Assembly: GCF_047345485.1 (NCBI RefSeq)
Contig: NZ_JBLFEN010000005.1
Span: 1 to 64,000, forward strand
Reading direction: 5' to 3'
Origin: Jejuia sp047345485
GTDB lineage: Bacteria > Bacteroidota > Bacteroidia > Flavobacteriales > Flavobacteriaceae
Length of the DNA stretch: 64,000 nucleotides
Shown here: piece by piece, positions 18,426-26,764 of the stretch
Layout: the number at the start of each line of letters is the position of its first letter
How positions within the stretch are numbered: the first letter of the stretch is position 1
Program-made: the position numbers and the translations under genes
Notes under the pieces: generated by a model
The model's input: only the letters and a program-made list of their open reading frames with translations
Told to the model about the DNA's origin: nothing
Databases searched by the model: none

Positions 18426-20222
18426 TTAATCATTCAACTTCAAAACCGCCATAAACGCCTGTTGAGGTATCTCTACATTACCCACTTGACGCATACGTTT
18501 TTTACCTTTTTTCTGCTTTTCAAGAAGCTTACGCTTACGCGAAATATCACCACCATAACATTTAGCTGTTACGTCTTTACGTAAGGCTTTTACTGTTTCT
18601 CTAGAAATAATTTTTGCCCCAATAGCCGCTTGAATAGGAATATCAAATTGCTGACGCGGAATTAACTCTTTCAACTTTTCACACATCTTTTTACCTATAT
18701 ACTGCGCGTTATCGGCGTGTATTAATGCCGAAAGCGCATCCACAGATTGTGCATTTAGTAAAATATCTAAACGTACTAATTTTGATGGTTTCATCCCGAT
18801 TGGATGGTAATCAAAAGAAGCGTAGCCTTTAGAAACCGTTTTTAATCTGTCATAAAAATCAAAAACAATTTCGGCTAGTGGCATTTCAAATGTTAATTCT
18901 ACACGCTCAGTAGTTAAATAGGTTTGATTGATAATAAGACCTCGTTTTTCAATACAAAGTGACATCACATTACCCACAAAGTCTGATTTTGTAATAATAG
19001 TCGCTTTAATAAAAGGCTCTTCTACCCGGTTTAAGGTTGAAGGTTCTGGTAAATCAGATGGGTTATTTACAATGATGATTTCGTCTGGAGTTTTATTGGT
19101 AAACGCGTGATAGGAAACGTTAGGCACCGTAGTAATCACCGTCATATCAAACTCGCGTTCTAAACGTTCTTGGATAATTTCCATATGAAGCATCCCCAAG
19201 AATCCACAACGAAACCCAAAGCCTAACGCTGCAGAACTTTCTGGTTGAAACACTAAAGAGGCATCATTTAATTGTAACTTCTCCATAGAGGCACGAAGCT
19301 CTTCGTAATCCTCAGTATCCACGGGATAAATTCCAGCAAAAACCATGGGTTTTACATCCTCAAAACCTTCAACAATATTAGTGGTTGGTTTTTCAAAATC
19401 GGTAATAGTATCTCCAACTTTTACTTCTTTAGCCGTTTTTATACCTGTAATTAAATAGCCTACATCACCAGTTTTTACGCTTTGTTTTGCAACTTGGTTT
19501 AATTTTAAAGTACCAACCTCATCTGCGTAATATTCTTTATCTGTAGCAACAAATTTAATTTTTTGTCCTTTTTTAATTTCACCATTAAATACTCTAAAAT
19601 AGGTTTCTATACCACGAAAGGTATTGTAAACCGAATCAAAAATTAAAGCTTGTAATGGCGCATTTGGATCGCCTTCTGGTGCCGGCACACGTTCTATAAT
19701 GGCTTTTAAAATATTATCCACACCAAAACCTGTTTTTCCACTTGCGTGAATCACTTCTTCGGGATCACAACCTAATAAATCTACAATATCATCGGTAACC
19801 TCTTCAGGGTTGGCACTTGGTAAATCTACTTTATTCAATACAGGAATTATTTCCAAATCGTTTTCTAAAGCTAAATATAAGTTTGAAATCGTTTGCGCTT
19901 GTATACTTTGTGCAGCATCTACAATCAACAGCGCCCCTTCACAAGCCGCAATAGAACGGGATACTTCATAAGAGAAATCTACGTGTCCTGGTGTATCAAT
20001 TAAGTTTAAAACATACTTTTCACCTTCAAACTCGTAATCCATCTGGATGGCGTGCGACTTGATGGTAATACCACGTTCGCGCTCCAAATCCATACTATCT
20101 AACAGTTGCGCTTGTTGCTCTCTGGCGGTTACCGAACCTGTGTAATCCAACAAACGGTCTGCAAGTGTACTTTTTCCGTGATCAATATGTGCAATAATGC
20201 AAAAATTCCTGATGTTCTTCAT
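18426..20222 (-). CDS. lepA: elongation factor 4 (LepA)
   Basis: A 598-residue translational GTPase that back-translocates stalled ribosomes. It starts MKNIRNFCIIAHIDHGKST (P-loop). DTPGHVDFSYEVSRS, LNKVDLPSA and the LepA-specific C terminus (CYGGDISRKRKLLEKQKKGKKRM) follow. A longer in-frame ORF to 20318 exists, but the ATG at 20222 gives the standard length and the upstream codons are not conserved-looking; a -7 box at 20254-20261 also lies inside that extension. A decayed copy of part of its 3' region lies downstream. Confidence 0.97.
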   Translation of the reverse strand: MKNIRNFCIIAHIDHGKSTLADRLLDYTGSVTAREQQAQLLDSMDLERERGITIKSHAIQMDYEFEGEKYVLNLIDTPGHVDFSYEVSRSIAACEGALLIVDAAQSIQAQTISNLYLALENDLEIIPVLNKVDLPSANPEEVTDDIVDLLGCDPEEVIHASGKTGFGVDNILKAIIERVPAPEGDPNAPLQALIFDSVYNTFRGIETYFRVFNGEIKKGQKIKFVATDKEYYADEVGTLKLNQVAKQSVKTGDVGYLITGIKTAKEVKVGDTITDFEKPTTNIVEGFEDVKPMVFAGIYPVDTEDYEELRASMEKLQLNDASLVFQPESSAALGFGFRCGFLGMLHMEIIQERLEREFDMTVITTVPNVSYHAFTNKTPDEIIIVNNPSDLPEPSTLNRVEEPFIKATIITKSDFVGNVMSLCIEKRGLIINQTYLTTERVELTFEMPLAEIVFDFYDRLKTVSKGYASFDYHPIGMKPSKLVRLDILLNAQSVDALSALIHADNAQYIGKKMCEKLKELIPRQQFDIPIQAAIGAKIISRETVKALRKDVTAKCYGGDISRKRKLLEKQKKGKKRMRQVGNVEIPQQAFMAVLKLND

Positions 20223-20253
20223 AGTCAAAATATTGCCGTTTAAACAGCGATTG

Positions 20254-20261
20254 CAAAGATA
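20254..20261 (-). promoter_or_regulatory. lepA promoter, -7 element
   Basis: TATCTTTG followed by C on the minus strand matches TAnnTTTG 32 bases ahead of the chosen ATG. No clear TTG -33 box is seen at the usual distance. It supports the ATG at 20222 over the longer ORF. Confidence 0.55.
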
Positions 20262-20404
20262 GTTAAATATGTTTGTGTATGGAATAACTAAAAGCATCTT
20301 AATTCTTGCAGTTGGCACTCCAAATTTGCAGTTTACAAGAAAGTGGTTTTAAAAAGAATTTTATGGGTGTTTTTTTGTGGTAGGAATTTTTAAATTTACC
20401 ACGG

Positions 20405-22267
20405 ATGAAGATAGTATCTTATTTATTAGTATTTCTGTTTTTAGGAGTTTATTGTTATGCCCAAGATATTGAGGTATTACCAGCGCAACCTTGGGAGAGG
20501 TTGGTTGAAATGAATTCAAATAAAAAAAATCCAATCCGTAAATGGGGAGATAGTATTCATGTAGGCATCGAGGGGCTTTATAAAACTTCAGATTCTTTGT
20601 TAATATCTAAAATAGTTAAAAAACTAGATAGTATAACTAAAACTGCAAGTATTCAGTTGACAAACATGAATAAATCTAATTTAAAAATTAAGTTTTTAGA
20701 TACCTATATTAAAGATAAATATAACCCTATCAGCACTACCCATTCAAAAAATTGGTACAACGCAAACAGAGAAATTTATAGAGCTGAACTTTACATCTAC
20801 ATCATAGAAAAGACAGATTTAGAAATTAAAAATGAACTAGAAAATAAAATTGCAGGAATGTTGGTTGAAGGATATCTTGTTTATCCATCTCGAATAAAGA
20901 AAAGAGAAAGTATTTTTAATCCCATCACGCCAAGTTCTTTAAAAACAGGAGCTTTAAACTCTGGAGATATGTCTATCATAAAAGAGGTCTATAAAGAGGG
21001 TTTTAAAAAACGTTTGCAGCAAGCAAATCTGCAATTTTCGTATATTATAGATGATATAGAAAATAATAAAATTAGGATAAGAGACAGGTCGTTATGGTGG
21101 GTAAAAAATCCAATAGCCGTTATCTTTTTACCAGCTTTAATTTTAGGCTTATTTTTTTTAATCATAACTATAAAAATAAATAATCTCATAACTTCAATCA
21201 TTAAAACACCTTTTTTAAAACTCTTTATAATAGCTTTTATAAGTTTCTTTTTTTTAGGAATATTGATGATCTTCGCGATTTCATTATTTGGTTATTTAAC
21301 AATTCCAAATGATTATTCTAAAGTACCTTATGTAAGAGGGGAAACTATACAATTTACATTAGTGGCAATGTTAACTTTGTTTAGCTATCTAATTTTTTTC
21401 AGATTTATGGAACTAAAAATAAGGGAATCTTCACAAAACATCCTTTTAAAAACGGGATGGATCTTTTTATCCACAGGATTTTTACCGTTTCTACTGATTT
21501 CAGGTTTAGTCTTTATCATTTTGGCAAAGAAAGAAATTCAAAGTGATCAGGAAGATTACACTATTTTATCATATATTTTTTTAGTTGGAATGGTTGTCGC
21601 TTCATTGAGAGCCTTAATAAGTTATTTCATCTTCAAAGAACGAAATTTAATCGTAGAAAACGAAACCAAACTCTCAAAACTAAGAGAGCTAAAATCTAAA
21701 GCAGAATTAAAATCTTTACAATCCCAAATAAACCCACATTTCCTATACAACTCTTTAAATTCTATTGCAAGTTTAGCGCCAATAGATGCTGTTAAAACCC
21801 AAAAAATGGCACATTCTTTATCCGATTTGTTTAAGTATTCCATAAACCGAAAAGGCAAAGAAATGAGTACGGTTAAAGATGAAATAGAGATGGTAACATC
21901 GTATTTAAATATTGAAAAAATACGTTTTGGAAACCGTTTACAGTTTAATATCAACGTTGATGAAACGCTCTTAAATCATGAAATCCCTTTATTTTTAATT
22001 CAGCCCTTAGTAGAAAACGCCGTAAAACATGGTGTGTCTCAAAATGAAGGCGAGGGTAACATTAGTTTAAATATTGAAAAAGAAGCAAATCAGTTAGTCA
22101 TTTCTGTAAGCGATAATGGACCCGATTTTCCAGAAGGTTTAGTCAGCGGTCATGGCTTACAAACCGTTTATGATTTATTACGTTTAAGTTACGGCGATAA
22201 AGCCGCTATAAACTGGACGAATATCCCAGAAAAAGTAATTAGTATCACCATACCTGATACCGTTTAA
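20405..22267 (+). CDS. LytS-type sensor histidine kinase
   Basis: A 620-residue membrane kinase. A signal peptide (to about residue 20, ending CYAQ) leads to an extracytoplasmic region of about 210 residues. Four to five membrane helices (about 235-430) and a short coiled linker follow. The His_kinase domain has LQSQINPHFLYNSLNS (phospho-acceptor His near 443) and LIQPLVENAVKHGV (N box), then SDNGPDFPEG and SGHGLQTV. It lacks the long DHp of classical kinases, as expected for LytS/YehU types. Ends 1 base before the LytTR regulator gene, its obvious partner. Signal unknown. Confidence 0.92.
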   Translation: MKIVSYLLVFLFLGVYCYAQDIEVLPAQPWERLVEMNSNKKNPIRKWGDSIHVGIEGLYKTSDSLLISKIVKKLDSITKTASIQLTNMNKSNLKIKFLDTYIKDKYNPISTTHSKNWYNANREIYRAELYIYIIEKTDLEIKNELENKIAGMLVEGYLVYPSRIKKRESIFNPITPSSLKTGALNSGDMSIIKEVYKEGFKKRLQQANLQFSYIIDDIENNKIRIRDRSLWWVKNPIAVIFLPALILGLFFLIITIKINNLITSIIKTPFLKLFIIAFISFFFLGILMIFAISLFGYLTIPNDYSKVPYVRGETIQFTLVAMLTLFSYLIFFRFMELKIRESSQNILLKTGWIFLSTGFLPFLLISGLVFIILAKKEIQSDQEDYTILSYIFLVGMVVASLRALISYFIFKERNLIVENETKLSKLRELKSKAELKSLQSQINPHFLYNSLNSIASLAPIDAVKTQKMAHSLSDLFKYSINRKGKEMSTVKDEIEMVTSYLNIEKIRFGNRLQFNINVDETLLNHEIPLFLIQPLVENAVKHGVSQNEGEGNISLNIEKEANQLVISVSDNGPDFPEGLVSGHGLQTVYDLLRLSYGDKAAINWTNIPEKVISITIPDTV

Positions 22268-22268
22268 T

Positions 22269-23030
22269 ATGACTACGACCTATACAACCATAATTATAGA
22301 CGATGAAGCGCCAGCAAGATTGGGTTTAGAAAACTTGCTTAAAGCATTCCCTGAAACGTTTCAGGTTATTGATACAGCCCAAAATGTAACCGAAGCCAAA
22401 GAAAAAATAGAACGCTTAAACCCAGATATTATTTTTTTAGATATTGAAATGCCCGCGCAAACGGGGTTTGATTTATTAGCACAATTAAAAACAATACCTA
22501 TTGTGGTGTTTTGTACCGCTTATAATCAATATGCTTTAGAAGCTTTTGAAACTAATAGTATCGATTATTTAGTAAAACCTGTAAAGGTAGAGCGTCTGCA
22601 AAAAACAGTAGAAAAATTAAAAACCTTTACTAAGAGTAAATCTTCAGAAGAAATTCTATCTATTTTAAAGGATATTTCGAATAAAAAAGCGGTTAAAAAA
22701 ATGACCTCGATAACCGTAAAGAAAAACGACAAACTCATTTTTATAAAACTAGAAGACATCGCTTTTTTTGAAGCCGATAATAATTATACCACCATACACT
22801 GCGACGCTGAAAACTACCTAAGTACAGAATCTATTTCTGCTTTAGACCAAAAACTACCTGATAATTTTTTGAGGATTCACCGTGGGATCATTATTAATAA
22901 AGATTACGTAAATAATATTCAAAAATATTTTAATAGTCGATTTATAATTTCATTGAATAACAAAAAGGAAAACCAAGTTACTTCGGGTAGAAGTTATAAT
23001 GAGGTTATAAAAAAATGGATACGTGATTAG
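22269..23030 (+). CDS. LytTR-family response regulator
   Basis: A 253-residue regulator. The receiver domain (1-120) has IIIDDEAPARLGLENLL, FLDIEMP with the phospho-acceptor Asp (about 59), and YLVKPV. A linker follows, then a LytTR DNA-binding domain (about 146-250) with ITVKKNDKLIFIKLEDIAFF and RIHRGIIINKDYV. Translationally adjacent to the LytS-type kinase gene, one base apart. Target genes are not visible; no obvious LytTR direct repeats were found nearby. Confidence 0.94.
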   Translation: MTTTYTTIIIDDEAPARLGLENLLKAFPETFQVIDTAQNVTEAKEKIERLNPDIIFLDIEMPAQTGFDLLAQLKTIPIVVFCTAYNQYALEAFETNSIDYLVKPVKVERLQKTVEKLKTFTKSKSSEEILSILKDISNKKAVKKMTSITVKKNDKLIFIKLEDIAFFEADNNYTTIHCDAENYLSTESISALDQKLPDNFLRIHRGIIINKDYVNNIQKYFNSRFIISLNNKKENQVTSGRSYNEVIKKWIRD

Positions 23031-23148
23031 TCTCATACTATCTTAATTGTTTGAACTTATAAAGTTTTGAGATGTATATATTATTATTTAAAGGAACTGA
23101 GTTATGCAATACTTTAAAATAAATCTCGCTTAAAAATATGATATTCAA

Positions 23149-23181
23149 ACCTCACAGGTTTTAAAAACCTATGAGGTCTTT
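23149..23181. terminator. 33-bp palindrome family, copy 1; terminator-like
   Basis: ACCTCACAGGTT pairs with AACCTATGAGGT over a short A/T loop, followed by CTTTT. One mismatch distinguishes it from the other five copies. It follows the LytTR gene and can act as its terminator. Confidence 0.75.
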
Positions 23182-23204
23182 TCAGTTCTTGGCTAGAACT
23201 TTAT

Positions 23205-23212
23205 TATTTTTG
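23205..23212 (+). promoter_or_regulatory. -7 element ahead of the DUF4345 gene
   Basis: TATTTTTG matches TAnnTTTG and ends 20 bases ahead of the ATG at 23233. The nearest TTG is too close (13 bases), so the -33 element is weak or absent. Confidence 0.5.
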
Positions 23213-23232
23213 ACTAACAGCAGTTATATAAA

Positions 23233-23634
23233 ATGTTAAAAACCAAACAAGACATCATCAATAAAATACACTTAATAATTTCGGTTTTAATTGTGGTGCC
23301 AGTATCTTTCGTATATGGTTTTGATCCCGATTCACAATTTGATATTCATTTAAATACCATTGATGAGCATAACTTTTTTAAAGCCATTATGGGTTTGTAT
23401 TTAGGCTTTTCTACACTTTGGGTTTTAGGAATTTTTAAAGCAAGTTACTTAAAACTTGCATTACTAAGCAACATGATTTTTATGCTAGGATTGGGTTTTG
23501 GACGCATACTTAGTTTAGCTATAGATGGTACGCCCACGTCTGGATATATATTTGGTACTATTGGCGAATTAGTGCTAGGGTTTTATGGTATTTGGATATT
23601 AAAATTAAGCCAACAAAGCACCACAAATTCCTAA
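23233..23634 (+). CDS. DUF4345 family membrane protein
   Basis: A 133-residue protein with four predicted membrane helices (about 11-28, 46-66, 72-92, 104-123), matching the DUF4345 layout: an early VSFVYGFDP loop, then NFFKAIMGLYLGFSTLW, GFGRILSLAIDG and GELVLGFYGIWIL. Function unknown for the family. Its last 30 bases overlap the 3' end of a convergent small gene. Confidence 0.78.
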   Translation: MLKTKQDIINKIHLIISVLIVVPVSFVYGFDPDSQFDIHLNTIDEHNFFKAIMGLYLGFSTLWVLGIFKASYLKLALLSNMIFMLGLGFGRILSLAIDGTPTSGYIFGTIGELVLGFYGIWILKLSQQSTTNS

Positions 23635-23808
23635 ACTTACTATAAGATATACTGCAGCTAAAATAAAGAAGACTTTTGCTGCTTTTTTGTTTTTCTTTAA
23701 TAATAACGCTCCTATTATTGCAAGTAGGATTGCTGGCCCTAACATAATGGCTGCAAAAAAATACACCAAACCATCTAAATTCATATTTGGATTTAAAAGC
23801 GCTGTCAT
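23605..23808 (-). CDS. small two-helix membrane protein, paralogue A
   Basis: A 67-residue protein with two hydrophobic helices (about 14-36 and 45-65) separated by a basic loop LLKKNKKAAK. The end, SLGICGALLA, parallels GLGLCGVLMY in the 74-residue protein encoded just upstream, so the two are likely tandem paralogues. Function unrecognised. Last gene of a five-gene minus-strand group; overlaps the convergent DUF4345 gene by 30 bases. Confidence 0.65.
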   Translation of the reverse strand: MTALLNPNMNLDGLVYFFAAIMLGPAILLAIIGALLLKKNKKAAKVFFILAAVYLIVSLGICGALLA

Positions 23809-23819
23809 AATTTTCTATT

Positions 23820-24044
23820 TTAATACATTAATACGCCACATAAGCCCAAACCAACAATAGCGTAAACAACTGTTATAATGAGTAATATATTGGATAATTT
23901 TTTATTTTTAGAACGGACTGCAATTCCAATGATTAACAATAAAATGGGCACTCCAAAGGCTATAAAAATATATAGCAATATCAAGAAAAAATAATTATTA
24001 TTTGGCCCATCAATCAATAAGTAATTCATCATCCCCATATTCAA
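23820..24044 (-). CDS. small two-helix membrane protein, paralogue B
   Basis: A 74-residue protein with two hydrophobic helices (about 19-43 and 53-72) around a basic loop VRSKNKKLSN. It shares the pattern helix, basic loop, helix and terminal G[IL]CG with the next small gene 11 bases downstream. Start at MNMGMMNYLL; either of the two later Met codons is possible. Function unrecognised; co-oriented with the radical SAM and Lgt-like genes. Confidence 0.62.
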   Translation of the reverse strand: MNMGMMNYLLIDGPNNNYFFLILLYIFIAFGVPILLLIIGIAVRSKNKKLSNILLIITVVYAIVGLGLCGVLMY

Positions 24045-24085
24045 ATATTTAAAAATAGTACCATATAAGAAGGCTTAATTACAAA

Positions 24086-24337
24086 TTAAGCTTTATTGTA
24101 TGTTTTATGTGCTATCTTCTTTTTGGCTAAAATAGCATAAAATTTTCGTGGTGATATTTTTAAGTCTTTGGTAATATCACTTACTTTTTTCTTTCCTTTT
24201 TTATAGAGTTTTAAATTCTCGTTTACTTTTTTATTAAAAAAGTGTTTTTCTAATTTCTCAACAATTTCTAAGGCTGATAAGTTAGAATCATTTGCATACG
24301 TTTCAATAGCTGCTTTAATTTCTGCTAAATTGCTCAT
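24086..24337 (-). CDS. small basic protein with helix-turn-helix-like end
   Basis: An 83-residue, lysine-rich protein. The N-terminal half is helical (IKAAIETYANDSNLSALEIVEKLEKHF). The C-terminal half, VSDITKDLKISPRKFYAILAKKK, resembles a helix-turn-helix in which a short DITKDLKIS helix is followed by a recognition-like helix. I do not recognise the family. It lies 30 bases downstream of the radical SAM gene and 41 bases upstream of the small membrane genes, so it may be a regulator of this group. Confidence 0.6.
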   Translation of the reverse strand: MSNLAEIKAAIETYANDSNLSALEIVEKLEKHFFNKKVNENLKLYKKGKKKVSDITKDLKISPRKFYAILAKKKIAHKTYNKA

Positions 24338-24367
24338 ATTAGTTATTTTTAAAAGTCTTGAAATCTA

Positions 24368-25759
24368 TTATATCTCATTTCTAAGTTCCTCCAAACGTGT
24401 TTTTTTATCATCTCGATAAAACAAATTCATGGTTTCAAAAGGGATAATTTTATTGTCTTTATCCACAATATGCACACAGGATTTTTTTATGGCGCGTACA
24501 TCAAAGTTATAAGCATCAATAAATTGCATAATAATGATACGAAATAAATTATCGTAACCCAAGTTTGGCGCATCAATATTTGGCAAGCAGCACATAATGC
24601 TTTTCAGATTTTCTTCGGCAACCTCAACCGAATTTCCTGTGCTAAATAACTCAATCATTTTGTCCTGTAATTGTGAGTCTTGTTCGTAAATAATGGTATT
24701 TTTACTATTATCTAGCAAATCATTTGGGTTAATATAACGCGTTAAAGGGAACACCTCATCATCCAATTTCAAAGCATAACCCATCACCAAGGCATCAGGA
24801 TTGCAAGGTACGGGTAGTAAATCATCTGGATTAAAAATATCGGTTTGTTCCATTATTTTTCGGCGCACTTCGGTAAGTGTCATTCTATCGGTTTCAGGAT
24901 TAAAATGCTCTAAACGACCCGCAATTTGCGTAGGTTGCAGCGTTACACCACGCAAACATTTTTGTTTTAAAGCATAATCAATAATTTTCCCTATTTCATG
25001 GTCGTTCAAACCTTTTTGAAGCGTTACCACCAACGTCGTTGATAGGTTTACAGCATTCAAATTAGCAATGGCTTGCTCACGAATATCATTCAAATCCGCA
25101 CCACGAAGTTCGCGCAACACGCTATTTTCAAACGAGTCAAACTGCAAATAAATTTCAAAATCTGGCGCGTAGGTTTTTAGTCGTTCCGCGAAAGCGCTAT
25201 CCTTTGCAATTTTAATGCCGTTGGTGTTCAACATTAAATGCCTAATTGGGAGCGATTTTGCATAATCCATAATCTCCCAAAACTGCGGATGAATGGTGGG
25301 TTCGCCACCCGAAATTTGTACCACATCAGGCTCTTTTTCGTTCCTAACAATTGTGTCTAACATTGCTTTTACCTCGTCTAAAGTGCGGTGCCTGCCATAG
25401 GTTGGCGATGAGCCCGCGTAACAGGTTGGGCAGGTTAAATTACAACGGTCTGTAACCTCCACAACCGTTAAACAAGAATGCTGCTCATGGTCGGGGCACA
25501 ATCCGCAATCATAAGGACAACCATAATGGGTTTGCGTGTTAAATTTATATGGCGTTTCACTTGGTTTGTTGTAGTTTCTAATATTTTTGTAATACTCAAT
25601 ATCATCCGCAATTAACACCTTTGAGTTTCCGTGCTCGTTGCAACGTTTCAGCATGTACACATTGCCATTTTCAAAAACAATTTTGGCATCTACACGCTTT
25701 AAACACTCGTGGCAGAGACTTAATGTAAAATCGTAATAGGTGTATTTTCTAACTGGCAT
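24368..25759 (-). CDS. radical SAM enzyme of the Tes/MJ0619-like type
   Basis: A 463-residue radical SAM protein. The core CNLTCPTC (Cys106, 110, 113) binds the SAM-cleaving 4Fe-4S cluster. It is preceded by CPYDCGLCPDHEQHSC (Cys81, 85, 88, 96) and an N-terminal CHEC (16-19), which suggest extra metal centres. ISGGEPTIHPQFW and LMLNTNGI are standard barrel elements. The CPYDCGLCPDH arrangement and the C-terminal SCVHIV...IPFETMN are typical of the Tes/MJ0619 relatives, some of which join lipid chains (family knowledge). Its substrate here is unknown. The Lgt-like gene sits 70 bases upstream, suggesting a lipid-related role. Confidence 0.82.
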   Translation of the reverse strand: MPVRKYTYYDFTLSLCHECLKRVDAKIVFENGNVYMLKRCNEHGNSKVLIADDIEYYKNIRNYNKPSETPYKFNTQTHYGCPYDCGLCPDHEQHSCLTVVEVTDRCNLTCPTCYAGSSPTYGRHRTLDEVKAMLDTIVRNEKEPDVVQISGGEPTIHPQFWEIMDYAKSLPIRHLMLNTNGIKIAKDSAFAERLKTYAPDFEIYLQFDSFENSVLRELRGADLNDIREQAIANLNAVNLSTTLVVTLQKGLNDHEIGKIIDYALKQKCLRGVTLQPTQIAGRLEHFNPETDRMTLTEVRRKIMEQTDIFNPDDLLPVPCNPDALVMGYALKLDDEVFPLTRYINPNDLLDNSKNTIIYEQDSQLQDKMIELFSTGNSVEVAEENLKSIMCCLPNIDAPNLGYDNLFRIIIMQFIDAYNFDVRAIKKSCVHIVDKDNKIIPFETMNLFYRDDKKTRLEELRNEI

Positions 25760-25829
25760 AAATTTTTTATTTTAAAGATTCCTTTAATCCCTCTAAAAGA
25801 GGAAAGTCAAATTGGGTATTATTTGGTTA

Positions 25830-26570
25830 TTATTTTCTTCTCTTCGGGGAGGTTAGTAGGGACTTATAATACACCCAACAAACTATGCACAATATTTGAA
25901 TCGTACTTAACCCAAACATATAAAAAACATTTGGTTTTAAAAATTCTATACAAAAGCGAAACCCGAAATATAAAATCATAAACCATTTAAACAGATCGCC
26001 ATTTTTTAAATCATGATGCTTTTGTAGCTGTTTCAAACTAAAAAAAAGTAGAATTAAAAACACCAATTCGTATAAAGATGTTGGATGTCGTAATACACCG
26101 TCTCCCAAATCTATTCCCATAAAAAACGACGTTTCTTTTCCGTAGGTAAACTCTTTTATTCCAGATAAAAAGCAACCGATACGCCCAATAAAAATGCCTA
26201 AGATAATTGGGAATACAAACAAATCGCCCGAAGATTTGGTTTCACCAATGCGTTTTTTAGCAAACTCAACCCCCAATAAACCTCCAAATAAACCGCCCAT
26301 AATGGTTTTGGTGTTTAATAATTTAATAAGGTTATCTTGCGAAAATTCAATCATCGGGTTTTCCAGAAAGCCTATCAATCTGGAGCCAATAAGCGCTCCC
26401 AAAGCAGCACCCAAAATTATGGATAAGCGATTATTTAAGGAGATAACATCTTTCTGTTTTCGCCTTAACATCACATAATACCGAAATCCCACAAAAAATG
26501 CCAAATACTCTAATATTAAATGAATATTTACAGGGTATCCAAAAAGTTCTGGCTCAAAAGGTATTTGCAC
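25830..26570 (-). CDS. Lgt-like membrane protein
   Basis: A 246-residue polytopic protein with about seven membrane segments. It resembles prolipoprotein diacylglyceryl transferase: GALIGSRLIGFLENP, GGLFGGLLGVEFAKK, GIFIGRIGCFLSGI and RHPTSLYELVFL correspond to Lgt core segments. The conserved Lgt stretch GRxxNFxNxE appears as GRIGCFLSGIKE, so the usual Asn residues are missing. It may be a divergent paralogue with another acceptor rather than the housekeeping Lgt. First gene of the minus-strand group with the radical SAM enzyme. Confidence 0.72.
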   Translation of the reverse strand: MQIPFEPELFGYPVNIHLILEYLAFFVGFRYYVMLRRKQKDVISLNNRLSIILGAALGALIGSRLIGFLENPMIEFSQDNLIKLLNTKTIMGGLFGGLLGVEFAKKRIGETKSSGDLFVFPIILGIFIGRIGCFLSGIKEFTYGKETSFFMGIDLGDGVLRHPTSLYELVFLILLFFSLKQLQKHHDLKNGDLFKWFMILYFGFRFCIEFLKPNVFYMFGLSTIQILCIVCWVYYKSLLTSPKRRK

Positions 26571-26731
26571 TAAATTATAAAGGTGTTGATTAACGCGTTG
26601 TATTTTAACAAAATTAGTCTTTAAAAAAGAGTATCAATATAACATCTCATACCTCAAGCATTACTCTAATTGACATCTTCTAACAGTATGTATTTAAAAT
26701 GCGTAACAGGCTTATTATTAAAATTTTATAC

Positions 26732-26739
26732 TAATTTTG
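26732..26739 (+). promoter_or_regulatory. -7 element ahead of the T9SS type A gene
   Basis: TAATTTTG followed by C matches TAnnTTTG, 25 bases before the ATG at 26765. A TTATTATTA stretch lies at about the -33 distance, without a perfect TTG. Confidence 0.55.
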
Positions 26740-26764
26740 CTGTACAACCACCAAAAATACTATA

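Noticed and set aside
20223..20318. N-terminal extension of LepA by 32 residues
   Set aside because: Standard LepA begins at MKNIRNF, and a promoter -7 box lies inside the extension.
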